Assembly (NCBI RefSeq): GCF_014696315.1
Contig: NZ_JACJPX010000011.1
Span: forward strand, 62,001-126,000
DNA: 64,000 nt
DNA from: Calothrix membranacea FACHB-236
GTDB taxonomy: Bacteria; Cyanobacteriota; Cyanobacteriia; Cyanobacteriales; Nostocaceae
Direction: 5' to 3'
Numbering within the stretch: the first letter of the stretch is position 1; every line of letters starts with the position of its first letter. Position numbers and translations under genes: made by a program. The notes under the pieces were generated by a model, which saw only the letters and a program-made list of their open reading frames with translations, was not told the origin of the DNA and made no database searches. Below, in pieces: positions 1 to 8,141 of the stretch.

Positions 1-1
1 C

Positions 2-1441
2 GTACCACCTTTAGACTATGCTCAAGCTCTAGAGCGCTGTATCGATGAATTTAAACCCACACTGCTAGTATTTTCTTGGCGAGATATTCAAATATATGCG
101 CCAGTGGGTGGTCGTGGCGGTAATCCGTTACAAAACGCCTTTGAATTTTACTACGCGAAGAATCCGCTAATCAAATTACGCGGAGCTTTGGGCGGCTTGC
201 GAATTTTCATTGCTTACTACGTAGAGTTATGGCGCAATCTGGGATTAATTAAACGTGGTTTAAAACGCGCCCAGAAGTATGCGAAAACTGCGCGTGCAGT
301 TGTTGGCGGTGGAGCAGTTAGCGTATTTTACGAACAGTTGGGTAAAAGCTTACCTGCAGGAACAATTATTTCTGTAGGTGAAGGAGAAACCCTGTTAACT
401 AAATTTTTAAGTGGTAAAGAGTTTCGCGATGAACGCTGCTATGTAGTAGGAGAAGCGCAACCAAGACAGCGCTTAATTCACGAACAACCAACCCCCTTAG
501 AAAAGACTGCCTGTAACTACGACTATATCGAAAGCATCTGGCCAGAATTTAACTATTATCTCCAAGGGCAAGACTTTTATATTGGTGTCCAAACCAAACG
601 CGGATGTCCTCACAACTGCTGTTATTGTGTTTACACCGTAGTTGAAGGCAAACAGGTACGCATCAATCCAGCCGATGAAGTAGTAGCGGAAATGCGTCAA
701 TTATACGATCGCGGCATTCGCAACTTCTGGTTTACCGATGCCCAATTCATTCCCGCTAGAAAATTTATCGATGATGCAGTGGAACTGTTACAAAAAATCG
801 TCGATTCTGGGATGACGGATATCCACTGGGCAGCATACATCAGAGCTGACAACCTCACACCCGAATTGTGTGAATTGATGGCGAAAACTGGGATGAATTA
901 CTTTGAAATTGGAATTACCAGTGGTTCTCAAGAACTAGTACGCAAAATGCGAATGGGTTACAACCTACGTACTGTCTTGCAAAACTGTCGCGATTTAAAA
1001 GCCGCTGGGTTCAATGATTTAGTGTCCGTCAACTACTCCTTTAACGTTATTGACGAACGTCCCGAAACCATCCGCCAAACGATCGCCTACCACCGCGAAC
1101 TCGAACGCATTTTTGGTGCAGATAAAGTCGAACCTGCCATTTTCTTTATTGGACTGCAACCACACACCCATTTAGAAGAATATGCCTTTAAAAAAGGTAT
1201 TCTTAAACCTGGGTATGATCCTATGAGCTTAATGCCGTGGACAGCCAAAAAACTGCTGTGGAATCCAGAACCCTTGGGTTCATTTTTTGGTGAAGTTTGC
1301 TTGCAAGCTTGGCAGCAAAACCCCAACGATTTTGGACGTGAAGTCATGAAAATCTTGGAAGAGAAATTGGGTTGTGCTGATTTAGAATCAGCACTATCAG
1401 CACCAATTGAGAAAAACGACAAACAATTGGTAGGTGTTTGA
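2..1441 (+). CDS. B12-binding-type radical SAM protein, 5' end outside window
   Basis: The reading frame is open from the left edge, so the first in-window GTG is not the true start and the N-terminus is missing. The visible N-terminal part resembles a cobalamin-binding-like Rossmann region (a VVGGGAVSVFYEQL stretch followed by GEGE). The radical SAM core follows, with the [4Fe-4S] cluster motif CPHNCCYC (Cys-x3-Cys-x2-Cys) after KRG. Members bind S-adenosylmethionine and an iron-sulfur cluster to start radical chemistry; the substrate cannot be read here. From memory the sequence resembles a cyanobacterial family annotated as 'photosystem II high light acclimation radical SAM protein', but that name is a recollection, not a test. 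The class is sure, the role is not. A hairpin follows the stop codon. Confidence 0.85.
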   Translation, partial: VPPLDYAQALERCIDEFKPTLLVFSWRDIQIYAPVGGRGGNPLQNAFEFYYAKNPLIKLRGALGGLRIFIAYYVELWRNLGLIKRGLKRAQKYAKTARAVVGGGAVSVFYEQLGKSLPAGTIISVGEGETLLTKFLSGKEFRDERCYVVGEAQPRQRLIHEQPTPLEKTACNYDYIESIWPEFNYYLQGQDFYIGVQTKRGCPHNCCYCVYTVVEGKQVRINPADEVVAEMRQLYDRGIRNFWFTDAQFIPARKFIDDAVELLQKIVDSGMTDIHWAAYIRADNLTPELCELMAKTGMNYFEIGITSGSQELVRKMRMGYNLRTVLQNCRDLKAAGFNDLVSVNYSFNVIDERPETIRQTIAYHRELERIFGADKVEPAIFFIGLQPHTHLEEYAFKKGILKPGYDPMSLMPWTAKKLLWNPEPLGSFFGEVCLQAWQQNPNDFGREVMKILEEKLGCADLESALSAPIEKNDKQLVGV

Positions 1442-1743
1442 TAGAGCATTTGGGGTAGGTTTTTACCTACTCCAAATTTGATACTCGCATCAAAATGGCG
1501 ATCGCATCTTCAAAAGCAACCCACAACCAAACAAGAAAATCTTTCTTCTCTAGTCCCTCATCCCTATTGCCAAAGCAGTAGCAATTACAACAGCTTGATT
1601 TACATAAGTTAACTTTTGTATAAATATTCAGACTTTTGGTCTGTAGCGTAATTCATACAGCAAAAAGTAAACTGAAAAAGTTATAGACAAAATTAAAATT
1701 TTTTATCTTACGCCCACCTTCGCGGTTGATTTAAACAAACCCC
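1442..1743. other. Intergenic region, about 300 nt
   Basis: Apart from the hairpin at its left end, this stretch holds no convincing ORF or RNA gene. It is AT-rich near the next start codon and presumably carries the promoter of the DICT gene. No box could be assigned with confidence. Confidence 0.5.
1448..1477 (+). terminator. Hairpin after the radical SAM gene
   Basis: A 13-bp stem with one G-U pair (ATTTGGGGTAGGT pairing with ACCTACTCCAAAT) and a TTTT loop begins 7 nt after the stop codon. No strong T-run follows, so it may be a weak terminator or a 3'-end stabiliser. Confidence 0.5.
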
Positions 1744-3138
1744 ATGTTAGAAGGCTCCATACTCCAACAATTAGAAAGTAATCATCGCCGTAGTGTTAGA
1801 CCAATTCGCTTCGGAGTGTATTACAAAAATACCCTAGTTGCCTTGTGTCATGCCTTGGAAGACCATATCCTCAAAGATGATGGTAAACCCTTAGTAATTA
1901 CTGCCTTCCAACGAGGTAAATGGTATCTTCAAGAAGCAGAAAGATACGCAGACATCGCCCAAAATAGCGGTCAGATTGCGATTATGGCTGCCTCCGATAG
2001 TGGCTTTGCAGAACATTCCACAAGCCTTCTACCCAATGTAGACTTAGTAGCTTTAGATCCAAGCGACCCTGTAGCTCAAGAGTGGCATTTAATTATCCTG
2101 TCACCCAACTACACAGCAATGGTAATTTGTCAAGAATTATCAGAAGCTGATTATGGCAGTACTGGGGTACCGGCATCAGACTTAGAGCGTAAATTCTATG
2201 GCTTATGGACATTTGAACCAGAGTTAGTCAAAGAGACAGCAGAATTAGCGATCGCTCACATTAAACCATTGAACCCAGAACTAGCAGACAAGTTAACTGC
2301 CTATAAAGATGCCATTAAGCCAAGTTTTGTAACGCCAGAAGATTTGAGTACAGTTGTTTCCCTTGTCGTTGATTATCTCCAGACTGGGCAGGAAAATTTA
2401 CCCGTTCCCACAGCGCTACGTCAGCAAGTACTAGACAACAACTTGGTTTCTAATGAAATCCAAGCATTCTTGCGGATGGCGCAATTAATAGATTTGGCAG
2501 ATATTAATAACCCAATGGCCGCGGCGGAAGTCGTAGCCCTGTCAGAAACAGTGGGGCAATTATTAAATCTCCCTGCATGGCAAATCAAAAGATTGCGCTT
2601 AGCTGCTTTGCTGCACCGCATAGATCCTTTACAAAAAGCCGAAAGCGTTCTGGTGCCAGGTAGTTCTAGACGTTACCACGAAGAAGACCCCAATCGTCCC
2701 TTAAGCTGTCCCCTAGTACCAGGCGCACAAGTATTGCGAACCATGCCCAGGTTACGAGCAGTTGCTCAAATTATTACTCACCAAACCGAGTGGTGGGATG
2801 GTTCAGGAGAGCCAGCCGGGTTGGCTGGAGATGAAATTCCCCTAGAATCGCGTATTTTAGCCTTAGTTGCAGACTTTCAATGGCGAGTCAATCAGAAAAA
2901 ATCCTCCCAAATCAGCCGAGAGGAAATTTTTACCCAAGCTTTAGATGAGTGCAAACAACAATCAACCCGCTTTGACCCTAAACTTGTAGATACCCTAGCT
3001 TTGTTAGTCATGGGTTTGCAACAAGGATTAGACTTACCTTTAATAGAAACCAAAGTCAGTGCCGGAATGTGGCTAATTGATTCCCGTTGGGATAGTCACA
3101 GCAAGAGTAGTGAGGAGATTGGTAGTTACCCACAATGA
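1744..3138 (+). CDS. DICT sensory domain protein with degenerate HD-GYP domain
   Basis: The 464-residue protein has two parts. Residues about 15-175 match the DICT domain, a sensory module found with diguanylate cyclases and two-component proteins in cyanobacteria. Residues about 240-440 look like an HD-GYP c-di-GMP phosphodiesterase domain, but the signature residues are altered: the expected HD dyad reads HR (291-292, LLHRID), and the GYP loop reads HQTEWWDGSGEPAGL (346-360), with GEP for GYP. Metal-dependent hydrolysis is therefore doubtful, and a binding or scaffold role is more likely (inference). There are no membrane segments. Its stop codon overlaps the start of the next gene by 4 nt (ATGA), so the two are very likely translationally coupled. 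Confidence 0.85.
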   Translation: MLEGSILQQLESNHRRSVRPIRFGVYYKNTLVALCHALEDHILKDDGKPLVITAFQRGKWYLQEAERYADIAQNSGQIAIMAASDSGFAEHSTSLLPNVDLVALDPSDPVAQEWHLIILSPNYTAMVICQELSEADYGSTGVPASDLERKFYGLWTFEPELVKETAELAIAHIKPLNPELADKLTAYKDAIKPSFVTPEDLSTVVSLVVDYLQTGQENLPVPTALRQQVLDNNLVSNEIQAFLRMAQLIDLADINNPMAAAEVVALSETVGQLLNLPAWQIKRLRLAALLHRIDPLQKAESVLVPGSSRRYHEEDPNRPLSCPLVPGAQVLRTMPRLRAVAQIITHQTEWWDGSGEPAGLAGDEIPLESRILALVADFQWRVNQKKSSQISREEIFTQALDECKQQSTRFDPKLVDTLALLVMGLQQGLDLPLIETKVSAGMWLIDSRWDSHSKSSEEIGSYPQ

Positions 3139-3773
3139 ATATTGAAGCTATTAAATTAGGAACTCTCAAACAACTCCCAGGAGCAAATTTAGAAGACGAG
3201 GAACTCAGCCAACTGGATTTAAGCCGGATAAATCTTGCAGGCGCTACCCTTGTAGGTGCCAATTTCACTGGTTCCAAATTTGAAGGTGGACATTTAGAAG
3301 GCGCAAATTTGATGGGAGCAAACCTTCAAGCCACTGACTTGCGAGCAAACCTCATGGGAGCAAATTTGATGCAAGCAGATTTAACTGGTGCTGACTTGCG
3401 TGGTAGCAATTTGCGCGGTGCTAACTTTATGGGTGCGACACTCAGTGACGTGTCATTGACAGGCGCTTTTTTGAGTGGAGCTAATTTGATGAACGTCAAT
3501 CTGCAAGGCGTTGATTTACGCAGTGCTGACTTGCGCGGTGCTAACCTCACAGGAGCAAATCTCAAAGGTGCAGATTTAACCCGTGCTGATTTGCAAGGGG
3601 CGTTGTTAAGCGAAGCCAATCTCGAAGAAGCCGATTTGCGTGGAGCAAACTTAGCTGGTGCCAATTTTACTGGCGCAAATTTATTATGTGCTGAGTTAGA
3701 AGGTGCGAATTTAAACGGTGCGAATTTAGATAGGGCTTGCGTAGTAGGAACGGTTGTTGAAACATTGAAGTGA
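3135..3773 (+). CDS. Pentapeptide-repeat protein
   Basis: The 212-residue protein consists mostly of tandem A(D/N)LXX pentapeptides from about residue 27 to the end (GANLMGANL, LRGADL and LTGANL types). Such repeats fold into a right-handed quadrilateral beta-helix. The first 25 or so residues form a short non-repeat cap. There is no signal peptide or membrane segment, so it is probably cytoplasmic. Pentapeptide proteins of cyanobacteria have varied roles and repeats alone do not give function; gyrase-protecting members exist, but nothing here argues for that. The ATGA overlap with the DICT/HD-GYP gene suggests the two products act together. A 12-bp perfect hairpin follows the stop. Confidence 0.93.
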   Translation: MNIEAIKLGTLKQLPGANLEDEELSQLDLSRINLAGATLVGANFTGSKFEGGHLEGANLMGANLQATDLRANLMGANLMQADLTGADLRGSNLRGANFMGATLSDVSLTGAFLSGANLMNVNLQGVDLRSADLRGANLTGANLKGADLTRADLQGALLSEANLEEADLRGANLAGANFTGANLLCAELEGANLNGANLDRACVVGTVVETLK

Positions 3774-3780
3774 TAGATAT

Positions 3781-3811
3781 TTTCAGGTAAATAGACAAAA
3801 TTTACCTGAAA
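3781..3811. terminator. 12-bp perfect inverted repeat between convergent genes
   Basis: TTTCAGGTAAAT and ATTTACCTGAAA are separated by 7 nt and lie between the end of the pentapeptide gene and the end of the toxin remnant. The T/A flanks are compatible with a bidirectional terminator, although the T-tract is short on both sides. Confidence 0.6.
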
Positions 3812-3847
3812 AATTCACAGATGAAATACAACAATCACATACCTATT

Positions 3848-4234
3848 TCATAACCATACCCGCTGAATAGAATAGGCATCAAAAGCTGGATCGCGACTAA
3901 TCAAAACAAGGCAATTATTCATTGCCTGCGCGACTAAAATCCGATCAAATGGATCTCGATGATGCAATGGTAAATAACGGAATTGAACAGTATCAGCAAA
4001 TGTAATAGGAAGAATTGTGATACCCGCAGCTATCAGTTTTGGTTCAATATCTTCAAAAACTCCCTGTAGGGTTAGTTTTCCAATGTTGAACTTGATTGCC
4101 ATCTCCCAAAGACTGGCTATGCTGAAGAAAACAGTTTCCACAGATTAAATTTTTTCTTTAGTTGCAACTGGCAAGTTTGTATCATTAGAAACAAACCAGA
4201 TTAAAGCATGAGTATCTAATAGTAATTTATTCAT
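3848..4234 (-). pseudogene. PIN-domain (VapC-type) toxin, interrupted by in-frame TAA
   Basis: Read from the ATG at 4234, the frame gives MNKLLLDTHALIWFVSNDTN and continues to KEKI. It then meets a TAA at 4147-4145 and resumes in the same frame with SVETVFFSIASLWEMAIKF through to the C-terminus. Without the stop this would be a normal 128-residue PIN ribonuclease toxin. The acidic residues are all present: the Asp of LLDTH, the Glu of LWEMAIK, and the Asps of DPFDRILVAQA and ISRDPAFDAY. VapC toxins cleave RNA and are held in check by a cognate antitoxin. The start overlaps the antitoxin stop by 4 nt (ATGA), the usual arrangement. Translation could only restart at an internal codon such as the GTG at 4141, which loses the first catalytic Asp. 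A single-base sequencing error remains possible. Confidence 0.88.
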
Positions 4235-4458
4235 TCCATATATTCTTTCATATCCTCAAGCGGCTCATCAAAATTATCAGGTAATGGTAAAACAAACATT
4301 TCTTTCATCGTGCCTGCAACACGACGTTTTGTTTTTGGTTTTTCTTGAGTAGATTTTTGAGTGTGCTTCTCTATTAAAAACTCAATGTAATGCAATACTT
4401 CTGTCTGAAGAGACTCAGGGAGTTCTTCTAATTTTTGTAAAATTAGTGGCTCTATCAT
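4231..4458 (-). CDS. DUF2281/VapB-like antitoxin
   Basis: This 75-residue protein starts MIEPLILQKLEELPESL and contains the helical EVLHYIEFLIEK segment, followed by a basic linker (KTKRR) and an acidic tail ending MKEYME. This is the layout of DUF2281/VapB-like antitoxins paired with PIN toxins: the N-terminal part oligomerises or binds DNA and the C-terminal tail blocks the toxin. The frame extends 25 codons upstream, but the ATG at 4458 is preferred because it gives the usual family length and has a purine-rich AGAGAAG just upstream. It is intact, whereas its partner toxin carries a nonsense codon, so it may now be an orphan antitoxin or an autoregulator. Confidence 0.82.
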   Translation of the reverse strand: MIEPLILQKLEELPESLQTEVLHYIEFLIEKHTQKSTQEKPKTKRRVAGTMKEMFVLPLPDNFDEPLEDMKEYME

Positions 4459-4561
4459 GATGTCTTCTCTTGGATAATTGTGAATTAAACCATCACAGCT
4501 ATAGTGTTTTAATATCAAACACATTTTTGCCAATTGAGTTACTTTGTCCTCTGCATATACC

Positions 4562-5386
4562 TTAATTCTTCATGTTTCTGCCTCGCATCCACAAAGCTAA
4601 TATAGTCATAAATATTACCCCCATTGCACCTTGTAAAGGATTATTATTCACACCTGTAACCCAATCAGGAACTTGCCCAGAATATTTGATTAATCGCCCA
4701 ATATTAATAATGTAATAGCCCCAAATTAAACCACCATGTAATCCAATTGGTAAGCCCAGTCTGCCTCTACGCCAGCGCTTACCCCATACCTGCGTTAATC
4801 CTAATAATACTAAAGCTGGAAATTGCGGTAGTGTATGAATAATTGCCGCTAAGGGCTTAATAAAGTGCAATCCAGCAAATACAATTGCATCTATCCATAA
4901 AGAAAGAGTTGGGCTGTAATTACGTTCCAATTCATTCAACAACCAACCTCGGAATAATAATTCCTCTGCAAAACCTACACCAAAACCAACAATTAAACCT
5001 TCTAAAACAATTTTTAATAATAAAACTTGCGGTTGTTGCCACACTAACCAACCAAAAGCACCTTGTAATCCAAATACTATCAATACAGTAATTAATCCCA
5101 TCGCCAAACCACGCAGCAAATCTACACAGTTCTGGCGAGAAATTTCTAAGCCATAATGCCGTAATATCCGAGGTTCTTGATAGACATACTTACCCCATAA
5201 CCGCAGTAGAAAAATAAATTCTACATATAGCAATACCATTGTTAATATACTTTCTAAATTAGAATCATGCACTAGTAAGTATATTGGCGCAGCAACAGGC
5301 AACCATAGCAATAATAAAGCCAAAATAAAACAACCCAGCCTTATAGGGGCAGGGCGTTGAGCTAAATCGAACAAGTTAATTTTCAT
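4562..5386 (-). CDS. CPBP family intramembrane metalloprotease
   Basis: The 274-residue membrane protein has about eight hydrophobic segments. It carries the three CPBP (Abi/CAAX-protease-like) motifs: EELLFRG with paired glutamates at 141-142 and Arg146, FAGLH with His174, and GLHGGLIWG with His217. These glutamates and histidines form the metal site of the family, whose members are site-2-type or Rce1-like proteases in the membrane. The substrate is unknown. In cyanobacteria such genes are numerous and usually stand alone. It lies on the same strand as the antitoxin, about 100 nt upstream of it, but nothing shows shared function. Confidence 0.9.
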   Translation of the reverse strand: MKINLFDLAQRPAPIRLGCFILALLLLWLPVAAPIYLLVHDSNLESILTMVLLYVEFIFLLRLWGKYVYQEPRILRHYGLEISRQNCVDLLRGLAMGLITVLIVFGLQGAFGWLVWQQPQVLLLKIVLEGLIVGFGVGFAEELLFRGWLLNELERNYSPTLSLWIDAIVFAGLHFIKPLAAIIHTLPQFPALVLLGLTQVWGKRWRRGRLGLPIGLHGGLIWGYYIINIGRLIKYSGQVPDWVTGVNNNPLQGAMGVIFMTILALWMRGRNMKN

Positions 5387-5450
5387 GTAAAATCAGTCAA
5401 CAGTTACAAGTCAACATTTTAAATTGAGACTCATAATTGATGACGAATGA

Positions 5451-5732
5451 TTATTCATCAGGTTCAATAGTGCTACTCAAACCATGACTTTTCAAAGTTT
5501 CACAGTAGAACTCAGCGTGTTCCTGAGCGCAAGTAATCACTAAAGCTAGCCCGTTAGTGTGGGCTTCCATCATAATGCTAATAGCCTGGGGCTGGGTGAT
5601 GCTCGGTACTGTGGTCATTAGCACCTGTACCACGTACTCCATAGAGTTGTAGTCGTCATTATGGAGCAAAACGCGATACTGAGGCGCGAGCTTGCGGGTT
5701 GTGGAACGCTTCTCAATTGTTTCGACTGACAC
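5451..5732 (-). CDS. clpS: ATP-dependent Clp protease adaptor ClpS
   Basis: The 93-residue protein has the canonical ClpS core: YRVLLHNDDYNSMEYVVQVL, then a middle helix with EAHTNG and a C-terminal CAQEHAEFYCETLKSHGL. The Asn/Asp pair of LHNDD and the His of EAHTNG line the pocket that binds N-terminal destabilising residues. ClpS docks on the N-domain of ClpC/ClpA and hands N-degron substrates to the ClpCP protease. Its length and short charged N-terminal tail match the usual cyanobacterial ClpS1. It stands alone between divergently or differently oriented genes. Confidence 0.95.
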   Translation of the reverse strand: MSVETIEKRSTTRKLAPQYRVLLHNDDYNSMEYVVQVLMTTVPSITQPQAISIMMEAHTNGLALVITCAQEHAEFYCETLKSHGLSSTIEPDE

Positions 5733-5992
5733 GGCTCTTGCTCTTTCTTCGTTGATTTACTACAACAGAGTATCTGTCTTGCGATCGCTTAACAGTTATT
5801 CACCTATTTTATAACATTTATATTCAGATACCGTGGTAGGAAAAATTTTGCTGCCTGAGTTTGATTGCGAAATCGAGGTCTAAAAAATTGTAGCTGTCAT
5901 AGTCTTACCTTCAGGTTACACCTGTAGTGCCATCTCAGTTTTACCATGAAGAAAACTACAATATTATTCCTGCTGCTTTAAGCTGCTTGATT

Positions 5993-6340
5993 ATGGAGAT
6001 AAGCCTGGAATTTCAATCAGGACAAATTGTTTCGTTAAAACATGGCGACAAGAATTTATATGCAGAAGTCATTCAAGTCGTGGTTTCGCGCCAGTTGTGC
6101 TGGGTACGTCCTTTAGTGCTGGTAGATTTTTTTACAGAACCCCCGCAAATAACGGACTTACGAGATGCATCTGATTTGCTATGGCCTGTAAATTTATTTC
6201 AACCAGCCTTAGACACAGAAGTCATTACGGTATTGAGTCAGGTTTTAGCGAAAGAACCCAAAACAGAACCTGACGCACTAGCCAAGCAGCAACTGCATCA
6301 TTTTATTCACTTAGTTTGGCAGGAAGGAGTTAGGGGCTAG
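5993..6340 (+). CDS. Conserved cyanobacterial protein of unknown function
   Basis: The product is about 115 residues from the ATG (MEISLEFQSGQIVSLKHGDK). A GTG 66 nt further upstream would add a segment with no obvious character, so the ATG is preferred. The protein is soluble with no signal peptide. The N-terminal half, with GQIVSLKHGDKNLYAEVIQV followed by CWVRPLVLVDF, looks like a small beta-barrel-like domain. The C-terminal half is helical and ends in LHHFIHLVWQEGVRG. I recall similar short proteins annotated as hypothetical across cyanobacteria. No function can be given. A tandem-repeat tract lies directly after the stop. Confidence 0.7.
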   Translation: MEISLEFQSGQIVSLKHGDKNLYAEVIQVVVSRQLCWVRPLVLVDFFTEPPQITDLRDASDLLWPVNLFQPALDTEVITVLSQVLAKEPKTEPDALAKQQLHHFIHLVWQEGVRG

Positions 6341-6402
6341 AGAGACGAGGGATCTGAGGGGGATGAAGGAGATAAGGGAGTAAGGGAGAAACTCAAAAGT
6401 TT

Positions 6403-6443
6403 CATTACCAATGACCAATTACCAATTACCAATGCCCCATGCC
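6403..6443. repeat. Short tandem heptamer repeats (STRR)
   Basis: Degenerate tandem units of the ACCAATT/ACCAATG/CCCCATG type fill the gap between two convergent genes. STRRs like this are a known hallmark of heterocystous cyanobacterial genomes. Confidence 0.75.
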
Positions 6444-6444
6444 C

Positions 6445-7620
6445 TCACGTTTCATATCTAATCCCCGCATCCTTCAAGCGTTGAATGGCTTCATGCATTC
6501 GCTCATCGGGTATGGTTAAGGCTATCCGGAAAAAGCCTTCTCCAGATGCGCCATAACCGTTACCCGGAGGCACAAGAATACCGCATTTGTCAAGTAATAA
6601 AGTGACAAACTCTGTGGATGTATATCCTGGCGGAACTGGAACCCAGACGTAAAGAGTTGCTTGTGGCGGCTGAATTGGCCAGCCTAGAGATTGTAACCCT
6701 TTCACAATAATGTCCCGACGATTTTGGTAAACAGAGATGAGAGATTGCAATTCTACTTCATTGGTAGAATAGGCTGCGATCGCACTCTGTTGAATTGCCT
6801 TAAATACCCCAGAATCGACGTTGCTTTTCACCTGGGTTAAGCCTTTAATCCCAATGGGATTACCAACTGCAAAACCAATCCGCCAGCCCGTCATATTGTA
6901 GGACTTAGACAGACTATGAAACTCAATTGCTACATCTTTAGCACCTGGAACCTGTAGCACACTTGGCGGTTTGTAGCCATCGTATGCCATTTCTGAATAA
7001 GCGTTGTCATGACATAGCAAAATATCGTACTGCTTACAGAAAGCTACCAATTCTGCAAAAAAATCTACTGTTGCTATTGCTCCTGTCGGATTATTAGGAT
7101 AGTTAATCCATAAAAGTTTCGCTTTATGAGCAACTTCCTCTGGAATCATATTTAAGTCCGGCAAAAATTGATTTTCTGCCTTCAGAGGCATTGTATAAGG
7201 CTCACCACCAGCAAATAATGTTGCAGTTCGGTATACAGGATAACCAGGATCTGGTATTAGCGTATAGTCTCCTGCTTCGACAAAGGCTAAAAAGGTGTTG
7301 TGAATCGCTTCTTTAGAACCAATCGAACACACAACCTCTGTATTTGGATTTAAGTCAGCCACACCAAACCGACGTTCCATCCATTTAACCGCTGCTTCCC
7401 GAAATTCTTGAGTACCTTGATACGGTGGATAGTTGTGAGTAGCAGCGTCATCTATCGCCTCATGCATTGCCTGGAGAATATAAGCCGGAGTTGGTTTATC
7501 TGGATCGCCGATCGCCAAATTGATGATATCAACTCCCTGAGCTTCGAGTTCATGCCGTTTGCGGTTAATTTCAGCGAACAGGTAGGGAGGAATTTTTTCT
7601 AGGCGTTTAGCGAACTGCAT
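6445..7620 (-). CDS. LL-diaminopimelate aminotransferase-type class I/II aminotransferase
   Basis: The 391-residue PLP enzyme is of fold type I. The N-terminal INLAIGDPDKPTP is typical of the LL-diaminopimelate/aspartate aminotransferase group. The binding-site motifs are NYPNNPTG (173-180), the cofactor Asp in LLCHDNAYSE (Asp205), and SLSKSYNMTGWR with the Schiff-base Lys239. It most resembles the DapL-like family that converts tetrahydrodipicolinate and glutamate to LL-diaminopimelate in one step (lysine and peptidoglycan synthesis). Cyanobacteria also have the other DapL type, so an aspartate-family transaminase role is possible. The N-terminal start MQFAKRLEKIPPYLF fits family members exactly. 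Confidence 0.82.
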   Translation of the reverse strand: MQFAKRLEKIPPYLFAEINRKRHELEAQGVDIINLAIGDPDKPTPAYILQAMHEAIDDAATHNYPPYQGTQEFREAAVKWMERRFGVADLNPNTEVVCSIGSKEAIHNTFLAFVEAGDYTLIPDPGYPVYRTATLFAGGEPYTMPLKAENQFLPDLNMIPEEVAHKAKLLWINYPNNPTGAIATVDFFAELVAFCKQYDILLCHDNAYSEMAYDGYKPPSVLQVPGAKDVAIEFHSLSKSYNMTGWRIGFAVGNPIGIKGLTQVKSNVDSGVFKAIQQSAIAAYSTNEVELQSLISVYQNRRDIIVKGLQSLGWPIQPPQATLYVWVPVPPGYTSTEFVTLLLDKCGILVPPGNGYGASGEGFFRIALTIPDERMHEAIQRLKDAGIRYET

Positions 7621-7943
7621 GGCGGCTTACTACTAATGCAAATTTTTGATGCTCATTAGCACAGTTTACGCCAGAGTAGGTAACCAAATCTTAAAACTCA
7701 CACAAAAATAACGCCAAGGTCATTATGCTGGTATCGCTGCGGTAGTAGCCTTCTTCAGAACTTTATAGCAATGGATATGCTGACCATTTGCACTTAAACG
7801 TTTCCCTAGGGTTGGTTAAGGTAGCTTTGATCTTACCAAGCTGTACTATTTGTCAAGGCTGCAGTCTTACAATTCTGTGAAATATTCTAAATTATATAGC
7901 TCTAGATAGAGGCAAAAGCTGCAATTGTCAGCGATGTTTGTTA
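7621..7943. other. Intergenic region, about 320 nt
   Basis: I see no coding potential or RNA motif. An imperfect CTAATG/CATTAG dyad lies just upstream of the aminotransferase start. The rest is presumably the aminotransferase promoter and the 3' flank of the small hypothetical gene. Confidence 0.4.
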
Positions 7944-8141
7944 CTAACCTAAGCTAGGAACCAATTTAATTCGGCCTGCATCCATCTCTGCCATTAATAA
8001 CTCTAAAGCTTCATAATCAACATCAGAGATGTAACCCATTTCTGTTAATTCTGAATTGATTTCATCTTCAATTTCAGGAGTTAATTTTTTAATATAAAGG
8101 GCTTTTTCTACCAATTGACGAATAGCATGTCTAGTTCTCAT
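7944..8141 (-). CDS. Small conserved hypothetical protein, 65 aa
   Basis: The product starts MRTRHAIRQLVEKALYIKKL and then becomes acidic and helical (EIEDEINSELTEMGYISDVDYEALELLMAEMDAG). It is soluble and has no signal or membrane segment. Small proteins of this composition with the MGYISDVDYEALELLMAEMD pattern are, to my recollection, common in filamentous cyanobacteria, often in several copies, and have no assigned role. A perfect CRP-type palindrome is centred about 90 nt upstream of its start codon, a usual place for an activator site, so this gene may be the regulated one. Confidence 0.7.
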   Translation of the reverse strand: MRTRHAIRQLVEKALYIKKLTPEIEDEINSELTEMGYISDVDYEALELLMAEMDAGRIKLVPSLG

